The position numbers and the translations under genes are program-made. A stretch of DNA of 64,000 nt from contig CALUFQ010000007.1 of the NCBI GenBank assembly GCA_944319925.1, forward strand, positions 1-64,000. Direction: 5' to 3'. Below the pieces are notes generated by a model, which ran no database searches, had not been told where the DNA came from, and saw only the letters and a program-made list of their open reading frames with translations. Shown piece by piece: positions 26,618 through 36,133 of this stretch; the stretch's first letter is position 1; every line of letters starts with the position of its first letter. The stretch is from an uncultured Paraprevotella sp. GTDB lineage: Bacteria; Bacteroidota; Bacteroidia; Bacteroidales; Bacteroidaceae.

Positions 26618-29155
26618 GTGGAACAAAAAACGTACAGCTACGATGAAGCGTTCGGAACCTCCCTCGAATATTTCAAGGGAGACGAACTCGCCGCAAGGGT
26701 CTGGGTAAACAAATACTCCATGAAAGACTCCTACGGGCACATCTACGAGAAGTCACCGGAAGACATGCATTGGCGCATTGCAAGGGAAATCGCCCGCATT
26801 GAGAACAAGTATGAGAACCCCATCCCTGCCGAAGAAATTTTCGGACTCCTGGACCACTTCAAGTACATCATTCCTGCCGGAAGCCCCATGACGGGCATCG
26901 GCAACAACTACCAAATTGCGTCGCTCTCCAATTGCTTCGTCATCGGGCTGGACGGACAAGCCGACTCCTACGGCGGCATCATCCGCATCGACGAGGAACA
27001 GGTGCAACTAATGAAACGCAGAGGAGGCGTGGGGCACGACCTTTCACATATCCGCCCGAAAGGTTCGCCCGTGAAGAACTCGGCCCTGACCTCCACCGGC
27101 CTTGTCCCGTTTATGGAACGCTACAGCAACTCCACCCGCGAAGTGGCGCAGGACGGACGGCGCGGCGCATTGATGCTTTCCGTAAGCATCAAGCATCCCG
27201 ACGCAGAAGCCTTCATTGACGCCAAGATGACGGAGGGAAAGGTGACAGGAGCCAACGTGTCGGTGAAAATCGACGACGAGTTCATGAATGCCGCCATCGA
27301 GAACAAGCCCTACGTGCAGCAATACCCCATTGACAGCACAGACCCCATGGTGTCGAAAGAAATCAGCGCACAGGAACTTTGGCACAAAATTGTGCATAAC
27401 GCATGGAAAAGTGCCGAACCGGGCGTGTTGTTTTGGGACACCATCTTGCGCGAATCAGTGCCTGATTGTTACGCCGACCTCGGTTTCCGCACCGTCAGCA
27501 CGAATCCCTGCGGCGAAATTCCCCTCTGCCCATATGACAGTTGCCGCCTGTTGGCCATCAACCTGTATTCATACGTAGTCAACCCCTTCACGCCGGAAGC
27601 TTATTTCGATTTCGACTTGTTCAAGAAACACGTGCAACTTGCCCAACGCTTGATGGACGACATCATCGACTTGGAATTGGAGAAAATCGAGATGATTCTG
27701 GAAAAAGTCAACTCCGACCCGGAATCGGAAGAAGTGAAAGGCGCGGAACGCCACTTGTGGGAGAAAATCTACAAGAAGAGCGGGCAAGGACGGCGCACGG
27801 GCGTAGGCATCACAGCCGAAGGCGACATGCTGGCCGCGCTCGGACTGCGCTACGGCACACAGGAAGCCACCGACTTCGCGGTCGAAGTCCACAAGACAGT
27901 GGCATTGCAAGCCTACCGCTCGTCCGTGCAGATGGCCAAAGAGCGCGGTGCGTTCGAAGTGTATGACGCGGAACGCGAGAAAAACAACCCCTTCATCAAC
28001 CGCCTGCGTGAAGCCGACCCGGAACTTTATGAGAACATGGTGAAATACGGGCGCCGCAACATCGCCTGCCTTACCATCGCTCCCACTGGCACCACAAGCC
28101 TGATGACGCAGACCACGTCGGGCATCGAACCGGTATTCATGCCCGTCTATAAACGCCGCCGCAAGGTGAACCCCAACGACCCCGAAGTGCATATCGACTT
28201 TGTGGATGAGACCGGCGACGCTTTCGAAGAATACATCGTCTATCACCACAAGTTCCTCACATGGATGGAAATCAACGGCTACGACACCCAAAAGAAATAC
28301 ACCCAAGAGGAAATCGACGCGCTGGTGGCCAAATCTCCTTATTATAAAGCCACGGCCAACGACGTGGACTGGCTCATGAAGGTGAAGATGCAAGGCGCGA
28401 TACAGAAATGGGTGGACCACAGCATCAGCGTCACCGTAAACCTTCCCAACAACGTGGACGAGGAGCTGGTGAACCGCCTCTACGTGGAGGCTTGGCGGTC
28501 GGGCTGCAAAGGTTGCACGATTTACCGCGAAGGTTCACGCTCGGGTGTGATGATTGCCATGAAGAACGAGAAGAAGCCGGAAGAAATCCCTTGCAAACGG
28601 CCGGAAGTGGTGGAGAAACGCCCGCAAGTGTTGGAGTGCGACGTGGTACGCTTCCAAAACAACAAGGAAAAGTGGGTGGCTTTCGTCGGACTGCTCAACG
28701 GCTATCCATACGAAATCTTCACCGGCATCCAAGATGACGACGAGGGTATCATGCTCCCCAAGAGCGTCATGAAAGGACGCATCATCAAGAACGTGGACGA
28801 AGAAGGCAACAAACGCTACGACTTCCAGTTCGAAAACAAAAAGGGATACAAGACCACCGTGGAAGGGCTCTCCGAGAAATTCAACAAGGAATATTGGAAC
28901 TATGCCAAACTCATCTCCGGCGTACTGCGCTACCGCATGCCGTTGGACCATGTCATCAAGCTTGTCAGCTCCCTGCAACTGGAAAGCGAGAGCATCAACA
29001 CATGGAAAAACGGCGTGGAACGCGCCCTGAAGAAATACATTTCTGACGGCACGGAAGCCAAGGGCATGAAATGTCCCAACTGCGGCCACGAGTCGCTAGT
29101 CTATCAGGAAGGTTGCCTCATTTGCAAACATTGCGGCGCATCGCGTTGCGGATAA
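26618..29155 (+). CDS. nrdJ: Adenosylcobalamin-dependent (class II) ribonucleotide reductase
   Basis: This enzyme makes deoxyribonucleotides using a cobalamin-generated thiyl radical. The 845-residue product shows NCFVIGLDG (redox Cys), GRRGALMLSVSIKHPDAEAF, a TNPCGEIPL segment (redox Cys and catalytic NxCxE) and APTGTTSLMTQTTSGIEP. After the SGCKGCTIYREGSRSGV segment, the C-terminus has a zinc ribbon: CPNCGHESLVYQEGC, then CKHCGASRC. The GTG at 26618 gives VEQKTYSYDEAF, the N-terminus expected for the family; a TTG at 26561 would add 19 atypical residues. folB follows after three bases. The short leader argues against a cobalamin riboswitch. Confidence 0.95.
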   Translation: MEQKTYSYDEAFGTSLEYFKGDELAARVWVNKYSMKDSYGHIYEKSPEDMHWRIAREIARIENKYENPIPAEEIFGLLDHFKYIIPAGSPMTGIGNNYQIASLSNCFVIGLDGQADSYGGIIRIDEEQVQLMKRRGGVGHDLSHIRPKGSPVKNSALTSTGLVPFMERYSNSTREVAQDGRRGALMLSVSIKHPDAEAFIDAKMTEGKVTGANVSVKIDDEFMNAAIENKPYVQQYPIDSTDPMVSKEISAQELWHKIVHNAWKSAEPGVLFWDTILRESVPDCYADLGFRTVSTNPCGEIPLCPYDSCRLLAINLYSYVVNPFTPEAYFDFDLFKKHVQLAQRLMDDIIDLELEKIEMILEKVNSDPESEEVKGAERHLWEKIYKKSGQGRRTGVGITAEGDMLAALGLRYGTQEATDFAVEVHKTVALQAYRSSVQMAKERGAFEVYDAEREKNNPFINRLREADPELYENMVKYGRRNIACLTIAPTGTTSLMTQTTSGIEPVFMPVYKRRRKVNPNDPEVHIDFVDETGDAFEEYIVYHHKFLTWMEINGYDTQKKYTQEEIDALVAKSPYYKATANDVDWLMKVKMQGAIQKWVDHSISVTVNLPNNVDEELVNRLYVEAWRSGCKGCTIYREGSRSGVMIAMKNEKKPEEIPCKRPEVVEKRPQVLECDVVRFQNNKEKWVAFVGLLNGYPYEIFTGIQDDDEGIMLPKSVMKGRIIKNVDEEGNKRYDFQFENKKGYKTTVEGLSEKFNKEYWNYAKLISGVLRYRMPLDHVIKLVSSLQLESESINTWKNGVERALKKYISDGTEAKGMKCPNCGHESLVYQEGCLICKHCGASRCG

Positions 29156-29158
29156 TCC

Positions 29159-29527
29159 ATGGAAACCAAGCGACAAACCATATTGCTACGCCGTGTGCGG
29201 GTCTATGCCCGCCACGGCGTAGCTCCGCAAGAGCGGCTGACAGGGGCCTATTTCTACGTGGACATGGCCGTGGACACGGATTTCAGCGCGGCAATGCGCA
29301 CCGACAAGTTGGACGGCACGGTAAGCTATGCCGACTTGTTCCAATGCATCAAGGAAGAAATGGCCGTTCCTTCCCAACTCGTGGAACACGTAGCCGGACG
29401 TATCCTGGAACGGGTGTTCCGCGACTTTCCCACCGTAAACCGTATCCGCCTGACCCTAACCAAGGAAAACCCGCCCATGGGAGCCGACTGCAGAGAAGCC
29501 GGAGTGGAAATCGAGACCGAGAGATAA
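29159..29527 (+). CDS. folB: Dihydroneopterin aldolase
   Basis: This 122-residue cytoplasmic enzyme of folate biosynthesis converts dihydroneopterin to 6-hydroxymethyl-dihydropterin. Family features are RVRVYARHGVAPQERLTGAYFYVD, TVSYADLFQCIKEEM and LVEHVAGRILERV, plus the terminal ENPPMGADCREAGVEIE segment. The length is normal. It starts three bases after nrdJ, so the two are co-transcribed, linking nucleotide and folate supply. Confidence 0.95.
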   Translation: METKRQTILLRRVRVYARHGVAPQERLTGAYFYVDMAVDTDFSAAMRTDKLDGTVSYADLFQCIKEEMAVPSQLVEHVAGRILERVFRDFPTVNRIRLTLTKENPPMGADCREAGVEIETER

Positions 29528-29537
29528 CCCTGCAACC

Positions 29538-29579
29538 ATACGATAAGCCCGCCTCCCACAAAAGGCGGGCTTATCGTAT
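29538..29579 (+). terminator. Strong hairpin after folB
   Basis: ATACGATAAGCCCGCC pairs perfectly with GGCGGGCTTATCGTAT over 16 bp. It is followed by CCCATCCCCC and not a T run. It could be a terminator of a factor-dependent kind, an mRNA 3'-end stabiliser, or both. Confidence 0.6.
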
Positions 29580-29677
29580 CCCCATCCCCCATATGGGCAC
29601 AAAAAGGCATGGCACACAAAAGGGTCGTTACGACCCCGTGAGTGTGAGCTCCCCTCCGCCCCTTCGGGGCTTGTCCC

Positions 29678-29805
29678 CCTGCAAGGCGGGACAGTTCATT
29701 CCTGCCGGCTTTGACTGCGGATATTCATCTGCGAGAAACTCCACGTCACTCAATTTCTTCAATTCATTTTTCCATTTAGGGTTAAATCCCCAAAAACACA
29801 AACTG
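29678..29805 (+). repeat. Dispersed repeat, copy A
   Basis: This 128-bp stretch is conserved with 63600-63734 on the opposite strand. Shared blocks include CCTGCAAGGCGGGAC, CGGCTTTGACTGCGGA, CGTCAC-CAATT and TTCATTTTTCCATT, then GTTAAATCCCC. The copies differ by an internal length change of 8 bases, which would shift any reading frame, yet similarity continues past it. Conservation is therefore at DNA or RNA level. Both copies sit in intergenic DNA just after a gene with a hairpin terminator. Confidence 0.75.
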
Positions 29806-30000
29806 ACCCACCAAATCAGGATGTCATGAAATGCTTGTGAAAACAGACAAATTGTGCCGTTTTGGATGATTTCCGTGACGCGACTTTTGTGAGATCCGGC
29901 CCAAATAGCAGATTTTTGTGCGATTTTTTTTGCACAAAACGGGGCTTCTGCGCAAGGTTTTGTCAGTATCATTTACTTTTTTGGAGCGGTCTGACGAGAA

Positions 30001-30090
30001 ATTTCGGGGCCGGAACGCGAAATTCCGAGCCCCGGAATTCTTTTTTCGGGGCTCGGAATTTTATTTTCGGGGCTCGGACGAAAAAATCCC
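30001..30090 (+). repeat. CGGGGCTCGG-word cluster with 15-bp hairpin
   Basis: AAATTCCGAGCCCCG (30020-30034) is the exact reverse complement of 30047-30061, with a 12-base loop. A further CGGGGCTCGG copy follows at about 30068. The outer sequence (ATTTCGGGGCCGG ... AATTCTTTTTTCGGGGCTCGG) matches 9183-9224, except for a 20-base insertion that creates the left hairpin arm. Confidence 0.6.
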
Positions 30091-30580
30091 GGTACAGAAA
30101 CTTTTTCGCGGCGGCTTCAGGGGCGTTTTTCCTTCCCGTTGGAACTTTTTCCCGGACACGTTTCCCGTGTCATTTTGTCGGCGGAATCCTCAGGCGGGCT
30201 TTCCCGCCGGTCGGGTTTCTGCGCCGGGAGTGTCCCGTGTCCCGTCAGAAGGACAGGTTTGGAGGGGATTCCGCGACATTTTGATTCCCGCATGGCGCGT
30301 GTGGCTGCGTTCTTTCCGCGCCGTCCCGGCCCGGCAGCCGAATACGCGAATCTCAGAAGCCGAAAATGAGCAAATTGTCAACGCGCACCCGAAAGCATTA
30401 TTTTGTCAATGGAAGGATGTGCGCAGGGGGGGCGCATTTCCTTCCGCGCCGGAATCCGGATAATTTCCCCTTGCAGGGAGACATTGTCATTACTGCGGAC
30501 TTTGGGCGTTTGCGGATTCATTAACTTTTACTCATCTTATCCCCATAGGATTTCCGCTGAGCCCACCAAGCACACTTGTT

Positions 30581-30614
30581 CATTTTGCACAAAATGATAC
30601 CACGCAAAGTATAA
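30581..30614 (+). repeat. Palindrome plus 20-nt motif, copy 2
   Basis: CATTTTG-CACAAAATG is palindromic and is followed by TGATACCACGCAAAGTATAA (30595-30614). It matches 58-77 with three transitions. It lies 30 bases beyond the 3' end of murF-alr, which is transcribed towards it. Confidence 0.4.
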
Positions 30615-30644
30615 AAATCCCACAAAAATCCTACCGCCCCGAAA

Positions 30645-33116
30645 TCAACCTTGGAAATATACCCGCTTAACCCTTGAACTGACACCCGTAAGGATTTCAT
30701 AGGGAATCGTGCCCACAGCATCGCTCAGCACCGTCACGGGAAGGTCATCGCCAAAGATGATGGCCGTGTCGCCCTCCTTGCAGTCAATGCCGGTCACATC
30801 TATCATGCACACGTCCATGCAAATATTACCCACGTATGGCGCGCGCCGCCCGTTGACCAGGCAATAGGCATGCCCGCAACCCAGTTTTCGGTCTAACCCG
30901 TCGGCGTAACCAATAGGCAAGGCGGCGATGCGGCTGTCGCGCGTCAGATGTCCTTTGCGGCTATAGCCCACCGTTTCTTCTTTTGGCACATTGTGGATTT
31001 GCAGGATGGTGGTTTTCAACGTGCTGATGTTATGCAGGATGGCGTTGTTGCGCGAATTGATGCCATACAACCCCAACCCCAGGCGCACCATGTCCAAATG
31101 CCGCTCGGGGAAATGCTCAATGCCGGCACTGTTGCAGATGTGACGCAGGATTTTGTGGCGGAAAGCCTGCTGCAACTGTGCGCTTCCTTCCAGGAAAAGC
31201 GCATATTGCCGGGCAGAAAACGCGTCGAAATCATCGCTGTCGCTCCCCACGAAATGAGAGAACACCGAACGGGGAATCACGGCCGTCTGCCGTTTCAGAC
31301 GCGCCACGAGTTCCGGCATGTCTTTCTGCGGGTCAAAGCCGAGACGGTGCATGCCCGTGTCCAGTTTCACATGGATGGGAAAATGCGTGATTCCTTCTTT
31401 CTCTGCCGCATGCACCAACGCGTCCAACAGGCGGAAGCTATAGACTTCCGGTTCCAAGTCGTATTCGAAAAGAGTCTTGAAACTCCCCATCTCGGGATTC
31501 ATAATCATGATGTTGGCCGTGATGCCCGCCCGGCGCAAATCCACGCCTTCGTCGGCCACGGCCACGGCCAGGTAGTCCACGCGCTGGTCCTGCAACGTCT
31601 TGGCGATTTCCACTGCTCCCGCACCGTAAGCAGATGCCTTCACCATGCACACCATCTTCGTCCCCGGCTTCATGAAACTACGGTAATAATTCAAATTGTC
31701 CACCACGGCGTTGAGGTTGACCTCCAAAGTCGTTTCGTGCACCTTCAACACCAGCTGTTCAGCTAACAGGTCGAAACGATAGTCACGCGCGCCCTTGATG
31801 AGCACCACTTCGTCGTGCATGCCATCCAGCATACGGCTGGCCAACAAGTCGTCCGTCGTGTCGAAGAAATAAGCTTCCAAATCTGAAAAAGCCTCACTCG
31901 CCGCTTTCAAGGACGGCCCCACGCCAATGAACTTCGCCACACCACGCGAAACCACCAAACGGGCGACCCGCCCGTAAAAGTCCACAGGTTCCTCGCCGGT
32001 CTGCGCGATGTCGCTCAAGATAAGCGTCCGTTTCCGCCCGGCATGTTCCGGGCGACGGTTCATGAAGTCGAGCGCGATGTCAAGCGAATTGAAATCGGAA
32101 TTGTAGCTGTCGTTGATAAGTGTACATCCGGCCCGCCCCTCCATCACTTCCAAGCGCATGGCCACCGGCTCCAGCTTCTCCATCCGTCGCGCGACCACAT
32201 CCGGCGCCATCCCCAAGTAAAGGCACACGCACAGGCACGACACAGAGTTGGCCAACGAAGCATCGTCTATGAACGGAATCGCATAAACATGCTCTTCCCC
32301 CTTATATATATAGGATACGCGCGCGAAGGCGCCTTCCTTTTCCACTGCCGTCACGGCCACCGGCACATCGCGCCGCGTCATGGACCACGCCATGTATTCG
32401 CCTTTGAATGCGGACAAGTTGACACAGCCGGCCACGCACGGGTCATCAATGCAATAGACCAACACCCGCGCATCCTTGAAAAGCTTCAGCTTCTCCATGC
32501 ACTTCTGTTCAGGCGAGCCGAAATTTTCCTGATGCGCCCCGCCCAAGCAAGTGAACACGCCCACCGTCGGCTGGACAATGGACTGCAGGGCTTCCATCTC
32601 GCCGGGCATCGAGATGCCAGCTTCGAAAACTCCCACCTCGCTCTGTTCGTTCAGCCCCCACACAGACAACGGCACCCCAATCTGCGAATTATAGCTTCGC
32701 GGAGACCGCGTGACAACCCTCTCTGGTGACAACAGCTGATAAAGCCATTCCTTGACGATGGTTTTCCCGTTGCTGCCCGTAATGCCCACCACCGGAATAT
32801 CGAAAGCCTCACGATGTCGTTCGGCCAAACGTTGCAATGCCTTAAGCGGACTGACGACTTGCAAAAAATTGGCACCGGGATAAACGGCCATCTCCTGCGG
32901 CAAACGGCGCACCACGAAAGAACGCACCCCGCGCCGATAAAGGTCGGGAATGTAACGATGTCCATCGTTGCGACTCGTCTCCAAGGCAAAAAACAAAGTG
33001 TCTTCCGGGAAACACAGGGAGCGGCTGTCCGTCAACAGCCAATTGACTTCCGCATCTTCCCGTCCCACCAAATGCGCTCCGATGAACGAAGCTATTTTTT
33101 CTAATGTATAAGCCAT
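30645..33116 (-). CDS. murF-alr: Bifunctional MurF ligase / alanine racemase
   Basis: The 823-residue fusion is typical of Bacteroidota. Residues 1-455 form UDP-MurNAc-tripeptide:D-Ala-D-Ala ligase, with the ATP loop VGITGSNGKTIVKEW (110-124) and a Mur-ligase core containing LINDSYNSDFNSL. Residues 460-823 form alanine racemase, with the PLP lysine at 493 (MVKASAYGAG) and GNICMDVCMIDVT near the second catalytic region. The fusion couples D-Ala production to its use in the peptidoglycan precursor. It lies six bases after the GSCFA gene on the same strand and is probably driven from the promoter at 34152-34159. Confidence 0.97.
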   Translation of the reverse strand: MAYTLEKIASFIGAHLVGREDAEVNWLLTDSRSLCFPEDTLFFALETSRNDGHRYIPDLYRRGVRSFVVRRLPQEMAVYPGANFLQVVSPLKALQRLAERHREAFDIPVVGITGSNGKTIVKEWLYQLLSPERVVTRSPRSYNSQIGVPLSVWGLNEQSEVGVFEAGISMPGEMEALQSIVQPTVGVFTCLGGAHQENFGSPEQKCMEKLKLFKDARVLVYCIDDPCVAGCVNLSAFKGEYMAWSMTRRDVPVAVTAVEKEGAFARVSYIYKGEEHVYAIPFIDDASLANSVSCLCVCLYLGMAPDVVARRMEKLEPVAMRLEVMEGRAGCTLINDSYNSDFNSLDIALDFMNRRPEHAGRKRTLILSDIAQTGEEPVDFYGRVARLVVSRGVAKFIGVGPSLKAASEAFSDLEAYFFDTTDDLLASRMLDGMHDEVVLIKGARDYRFDLLAEQLVLKVHETTLEVNLNAVVDNLNYYRSFMKPGTKMVCMVKASAYGAGAVEIAKTLQDQRVDYLAVAVADEGVDLRRAGITANIMIMNPEMGSFKTLFEYDLEPEVYSFRLLDALVHAAEKEGITHFPIHVKLDTGMHRLGFDPQKDMPELVARLKRQTAVIPRSVFSHFVGSDSDDFDAFSARQYALFLEGSAQLQQAFRHKILRHICNSAGIEHFPERHLDMVRLGLGLYGINSRNNAILHNISTLKTTILQIHNVPKEETVGYSRKGHLTRDSRIAALPIGYADGLDRKLGCGHAYCLVNGRRAPYVGNICMDVCMIDVTGIDCKEGDTAIIFGDDLPVTVLSDAVGTIPYEILTGVSSRVKRVYFQG

Positions 33117-33122
33117 AAGTCT

Positions 33123-34112
33123 TCAGACGTTTAACAAACCTTTCATCCTTTCATACTCAGAAGTCAATGCTAAGTTCGGATATTTTTCAGTAAGTCGGTC
33201 TAGCTTTAACATAGTTTGACGCAGGAAATCCCGGTAAGCCTCGCTGTCCGGATGAAAAGGACGGTGGGCCAAAGCCTTTTCCACGGCTTCCCATTCGGCC
33301 ATGAACGCCCGCGTCTCGGGCTGGAAACAGACTTCCGAAAAACGTTCCCAAATATAAGACACGGCCAACTCCGAGGGATGCAACATGTCATCGGCATAAA
33401 AACGATAGTCGCGCAGCTCGTCGAGCACGATTTCGTATGCAGGGAAATAGTGGCAACGCTCCGCGAAACGGCTGCATAGCGCATCTACCGCCAAGAGCAA
33501 CACAGCCTTGCCCAACTGGCTGCCATGGAAACCGTACTTGGCATAGCGGTAAGGGCTTACGGTGAAAATGACCTGCAACCCCGGATTCACTTCCCACAAC
33601 GCTTCCAACGTTTGCGACAATGCAGCCACGGTCTCAGCCGCGTCCAGTTGTTTTTCAGCGAACATCCTTCCGGGTTGCTTGTGGCAGTTCCCCACCACCA
33701 AGCCATCATTCTCCAATTCATAGCAACGGTTCGTGCCTAAAGTGATGAACAAAAAATCCAACACGCGCAACCGTTCCGACTCTTTCCGCCGTGCCTCCTC
33801 CAACCGTGCCCTGCAGACGTCACGGCTCTCGGCATCAAACGAACTGTCGGTCAACCAACAATGCCACATTCCCCCGGACTCAAAGAAATAACCATCCGGG
33901 AAGCTCCCCTCCAGCACCAATGACATGCACATCGTGGAAATACTCGCCGGATTATACAACACTCCGAATGGATTGACATGCACATCCAAGCCGGAGACGG
34001 CCATGCGCCGCCCCACATTGTCGGCAAAACAAGAGCCCAACAACGTTATCCGATGGCCGGGATGAATGGACACTCCCGGCATGTCGCATGCGACAACAGT
34101 ATGAAACTTCAT
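33123..34112 (-). CDS. GSCFA-domain protein
   Basis: The 329-residue protein contains LLGSCFADNVGRRM (about 28-41), the motif that names the GSCFA family. These are SGNH-hydrolase-like proteins of unknown substrate. The later YFPAYEIVLDELRDYRFYADDMLHPSE segment supplies the Asp-x-x-His pair expected of that fold. No signal peptide is seen. It is first in an operon with murF-alr, which hints at a role in envelope acyl or sugar modification (inference). Confidence 0.9.
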   Translation of the reverse strand: MKFHTVVACDMPGVSIHPGHRITLLGSCFADNVGRRMAVSGLDVHVNPFGVLYNPASISTMCMSLVLEGSFPDGYFFESGGMWHCWLTDSSFDAESRDVCRARLEEARRKESERLRVLDFLFITLGTNRCYELENDGLVVGNCHKQPGRMFAEKQLDAAETVAALSQTLEALWEVNPGLQVIFTVSPYRYAKYGFHGSQLGKAVLLLAVDALCSRFAERCHYFPAYEIVLDELRDYRFYADDMLHPSELAVSYIWERFSEVCFQPETRAFMAEWEAVEKALAHRPFHPDSEAYRDFLRQTMLKLDRLTEKYPNLALTSEYERMKGLLNV

Positions 34113-34151
34113 CTTTTTCCCTCAGACTTCCTTAAAGTCATTTTTTCTTGC

Positions 34152-34159
34152 AAAAGTAC
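34152..34159 (-). promoter_or_regulatory. -7 promoter element for the GSCFA-murF-alr operon
   Basis: The minus strand reads TACTTTTG, matching TAnnTTTG, 40 bases upstream of the GSCFA ATG. It is divergent from the dxs promoter 22 bases away. Confidence 0.6.
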
Positions 34160-34181
34160 GCAAGATATACGAATTTATGCT

Positions 34182-34189
34182 AATTTTGC
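34182..34189 (+). promoter_or_regulatory. -7 promoter element for dxs-trkA
   Basis: TAATTTTG matches TAnnTTTG, 17 bases before the dxs ATG, giving a leader of about 12 bases. Confidence 0.65.
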
Positions 34190-34206
34190 AAAACTAAATC
34201 CGACTG

Positions 34207-36129
34207 ATGAACGAGAAAAATACATATAGACTTTTATCTCAAATCAATTACCCCGCAGACCTGCGACGTTTGCCCATCGGGCAATTGCCACAGGTGTGCA
34301 AAGAATTGCGCCAGGACATCATTGACGAACTGGCCGACAACCCCGGTCACTTTGCCTCCAGCCTCGGCGTAGTGGAACTGACCGTGGCCTTACATTATGT
34401 CTATAATACCCCCTACGACCGCATCGTGTGGGACGTGGGACACCAAGCCTACGGGCACAAAATCCTGACGGGAAGACGCGACCGCTTTTCCACAAACCGG
34501 AAACTGCATGGCTTGAAGCCCTTTCCCTCTCCATCGGAAAGCGAATACGACACTTTCACCTGCGGGCATGCGTCCAATTCCATCTCCGCAGCCTTGGGCA
34601 TGGCTGTGGCTTCAGCCAACAAAGGGGAAACCGACCGCCATATCGTGGCCGTCATCGGCGACGGCTCCATGAGCGGGGGATTGGCGTTTGAAGGACTAAA
34701 CAATGTGTCCTCCACGCCGAACGACATCCTCATCATCCTGAACGACAACGACATGAGCATAGACCGGAGCGTGGGCGGGATGACCCACTATTTCCACCAG
34801 CTCCACACCAGTAACTTTTACAACAACCTGCGGTTTGCCGCCTCAAAGAAACTGTTCCGTTGGGGATGGCTCAACGAGGAACGCCGCAAGAGCCTCATCC
34901 GCTTCAACAATTCGCTGAAATCGCTTATCAGCAACCAGCAAAACATGTTCGAAGGCATGAATATTCGTTATTTCGGCCCCAGCGACGGTCATAACGTCAT
35001 TGAACTGGTACACACGCTGAGGGCATTGAAAGAAATGAAAGGCCCGAAACTGTTCCACATCCACACCGTGAAAGGAAAAGGATTCAAGCCTGCGGAAAAA
35101 GCCGCGGACGTGTGGCACGCTCCCGGAAAGTTCGACAAAGAAACCGGCGAACGCATCAAAACGGACACCAGCGACCTCCCCCCCCGCTATCAAGACGTTT
35201 TCGGGGAAACCCTGCTGGAACTGGCGCAGGCCAATCCGAGAATCGTCGGCGTCACCCCCGCCATGCCATCGGGCTGTTCCATGAACATCCTGATGAAAGC
35301 CATGCCCGACCGCGCCTTCGACGTCGGGATTGCCGAAGGCCATGCCGTAACCTTCTCGGGCGGCATGGCACAAGACGGGCTCATCCCGTTCTGCAACATC
35401 TACTCTTCGTTTGCCCAACGGGCTTTCGACAACATCATCCACGATGTAGCCATCGAACGCCTCCATGTGATTTTCTGCTTTGACCGGGCCGGATTGGTGG
35501 GAGAAGACGGCCCCACACACCACGGGGCTTTCGACCTGGCCGCCCTGCGCCCCATCCCCAACCTGACCATCTCGTCCCCGATTGACGAACGGGAGCTGCG
35601 CCGCCTCATGTACACGGCACAGCAGCCCGACATGGGACCTTTCGTCATCCGGTATCCACGCGGCCGGGGCATCCACACGGATTGGAAATGCCCGCTCGAG
35701 GCCGTCAAGGTCGGCAAGGGGCAACGGCTGAAAGACGGGAACGACATCGCCTTGCTTTCGCTGGGGCCGCTCGGTAACATGGCCGCAAAAGCCATCGCCA
35801 TGTTCGAACAACGACAAAAGGAAAAAGGCAACGACATCACCGTAGCCCACTACGACATGCGCTTCCTGAAACCTATAGACGAGGAACTGCTCCATGAAGT
35901 GGGCACCCGTTTCCGCAAAATCATCACGCTCGAAGACGGCGTTGTCCGGGGCGGGCTCGGCTCTGCCGTGTTGGAATATATGGCCGACCATGGATTCACT
36001 CCCGTCGTGAAAAGATTGGGATTGCCGGACACCTTCGTGGAACACGGTACCATCCCGGAGTTACAACATATCGTGGGCATTGACTCAGATGCCATCCAAT
36101 CCCAACTTAATGATTTCTTAACTACGTAG
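34207..36129 (+). CDS. dxs: 1-deoxy-D-xylulose-5-phosphate synthase
   Basis: This thiamine-diphosphate enzyme condenses pyruvate with glyceraldehyde-3-phosphate, the first step of the MEP isoprenoid pathway. The 640 residues match the family. The ThDP motif [18 protein letters not shown]...ILNDNDMSI is near residues 155-185. The catalytic region [15 protein letters not shown] is near 427. A transketolase C-domain completes the protein ([13 protein letters not shown]). It is followed by trkA after four bases, so the two are co-transcribed. Confidence 0.98.
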   Translation: MNEKNTYRLLSQINYPADLRRLPIGQLPQVCKELRQDIIDELADNPGHFASSLGVVELTVALHYVYNTPYDRIVWDVGHQAYGHKILTGRRDRFSTNRKLHGLKPFPSPSESEYDTFTCGHASNSISAALGMAVASANKGETDRHIVAVIGDGSMSGGLAFEGLNNVSSTPNDILIILNDNDMSIDRSVGGMTHYFHQLHTSNFYNNLRFAASKKLFRWGWLNEERRKSLIRFNNSLKSLISNQQNMFEGMNIRYFGPSDGHNVIELVHTLRALKEMKGPKLFHIHTVKGKGFKPAEKAADVWHAPGKFDKETGERIKTDTSDLPPRYQDVFGETLLELAQANPRIVGVTPAMPSGCSMNILMKAMPDRAFDVGIAEGHAVTFSGGMAQDGLIPFCNIYSSFAQRAFDNIIHDVAIERLHVIFCFDRAGLVGEDGPTHHGAFDLAALRPIPNLTISSPIDERELRRLMYTAQQPDMGPFVIRYPRGRGIHTDWKCPLEAVKVGKGQRLKDGNDIALLSLGPLGNMAAKAIAMFEQRQKEKGNDITVAHYDMRFLKPIDEELLHEVGTRFRKIITLEDGVVRGGLGSAVLEYMADHGFTPVVKRLGLPDTFVEHGTIPELQHIVGIDSDAIQSQLNDFLTT

Positions 36130-36133
36130 GACA

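Larger units (their letters stand above)
29528..30644. other. 1.1-kb non-coding island between folB and murF-alr
   Basis: No reading frame here resembles a known protein, and open frames on both strands look like chance in GC-rich DNA. Contents in order: the folB hairpin; small GC hairpins at 29622-29636 and 29658-29670; one copy of a dispersed repeat (29678-29805); a block of ATTTCGGGGCYSGG words with a 15-bp hairpin (30001-30090), shared with the island at 8751-9482; several ATTTTGTC words; and a palindrome motif at 30581-30614 that recurs at the left edge of the window. Confidence 0.6.

Noticed and set aside
29071..29829. Open frame extending from folB into the dispersed repeat (AGFDCGYS-type peptide)
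   Set aside because: The first part is an out-of-frame shadow of nrdJ and folB. The same peptide start appears in repeat copy B, but the frame shifts within the repeat, so coding is not supported.
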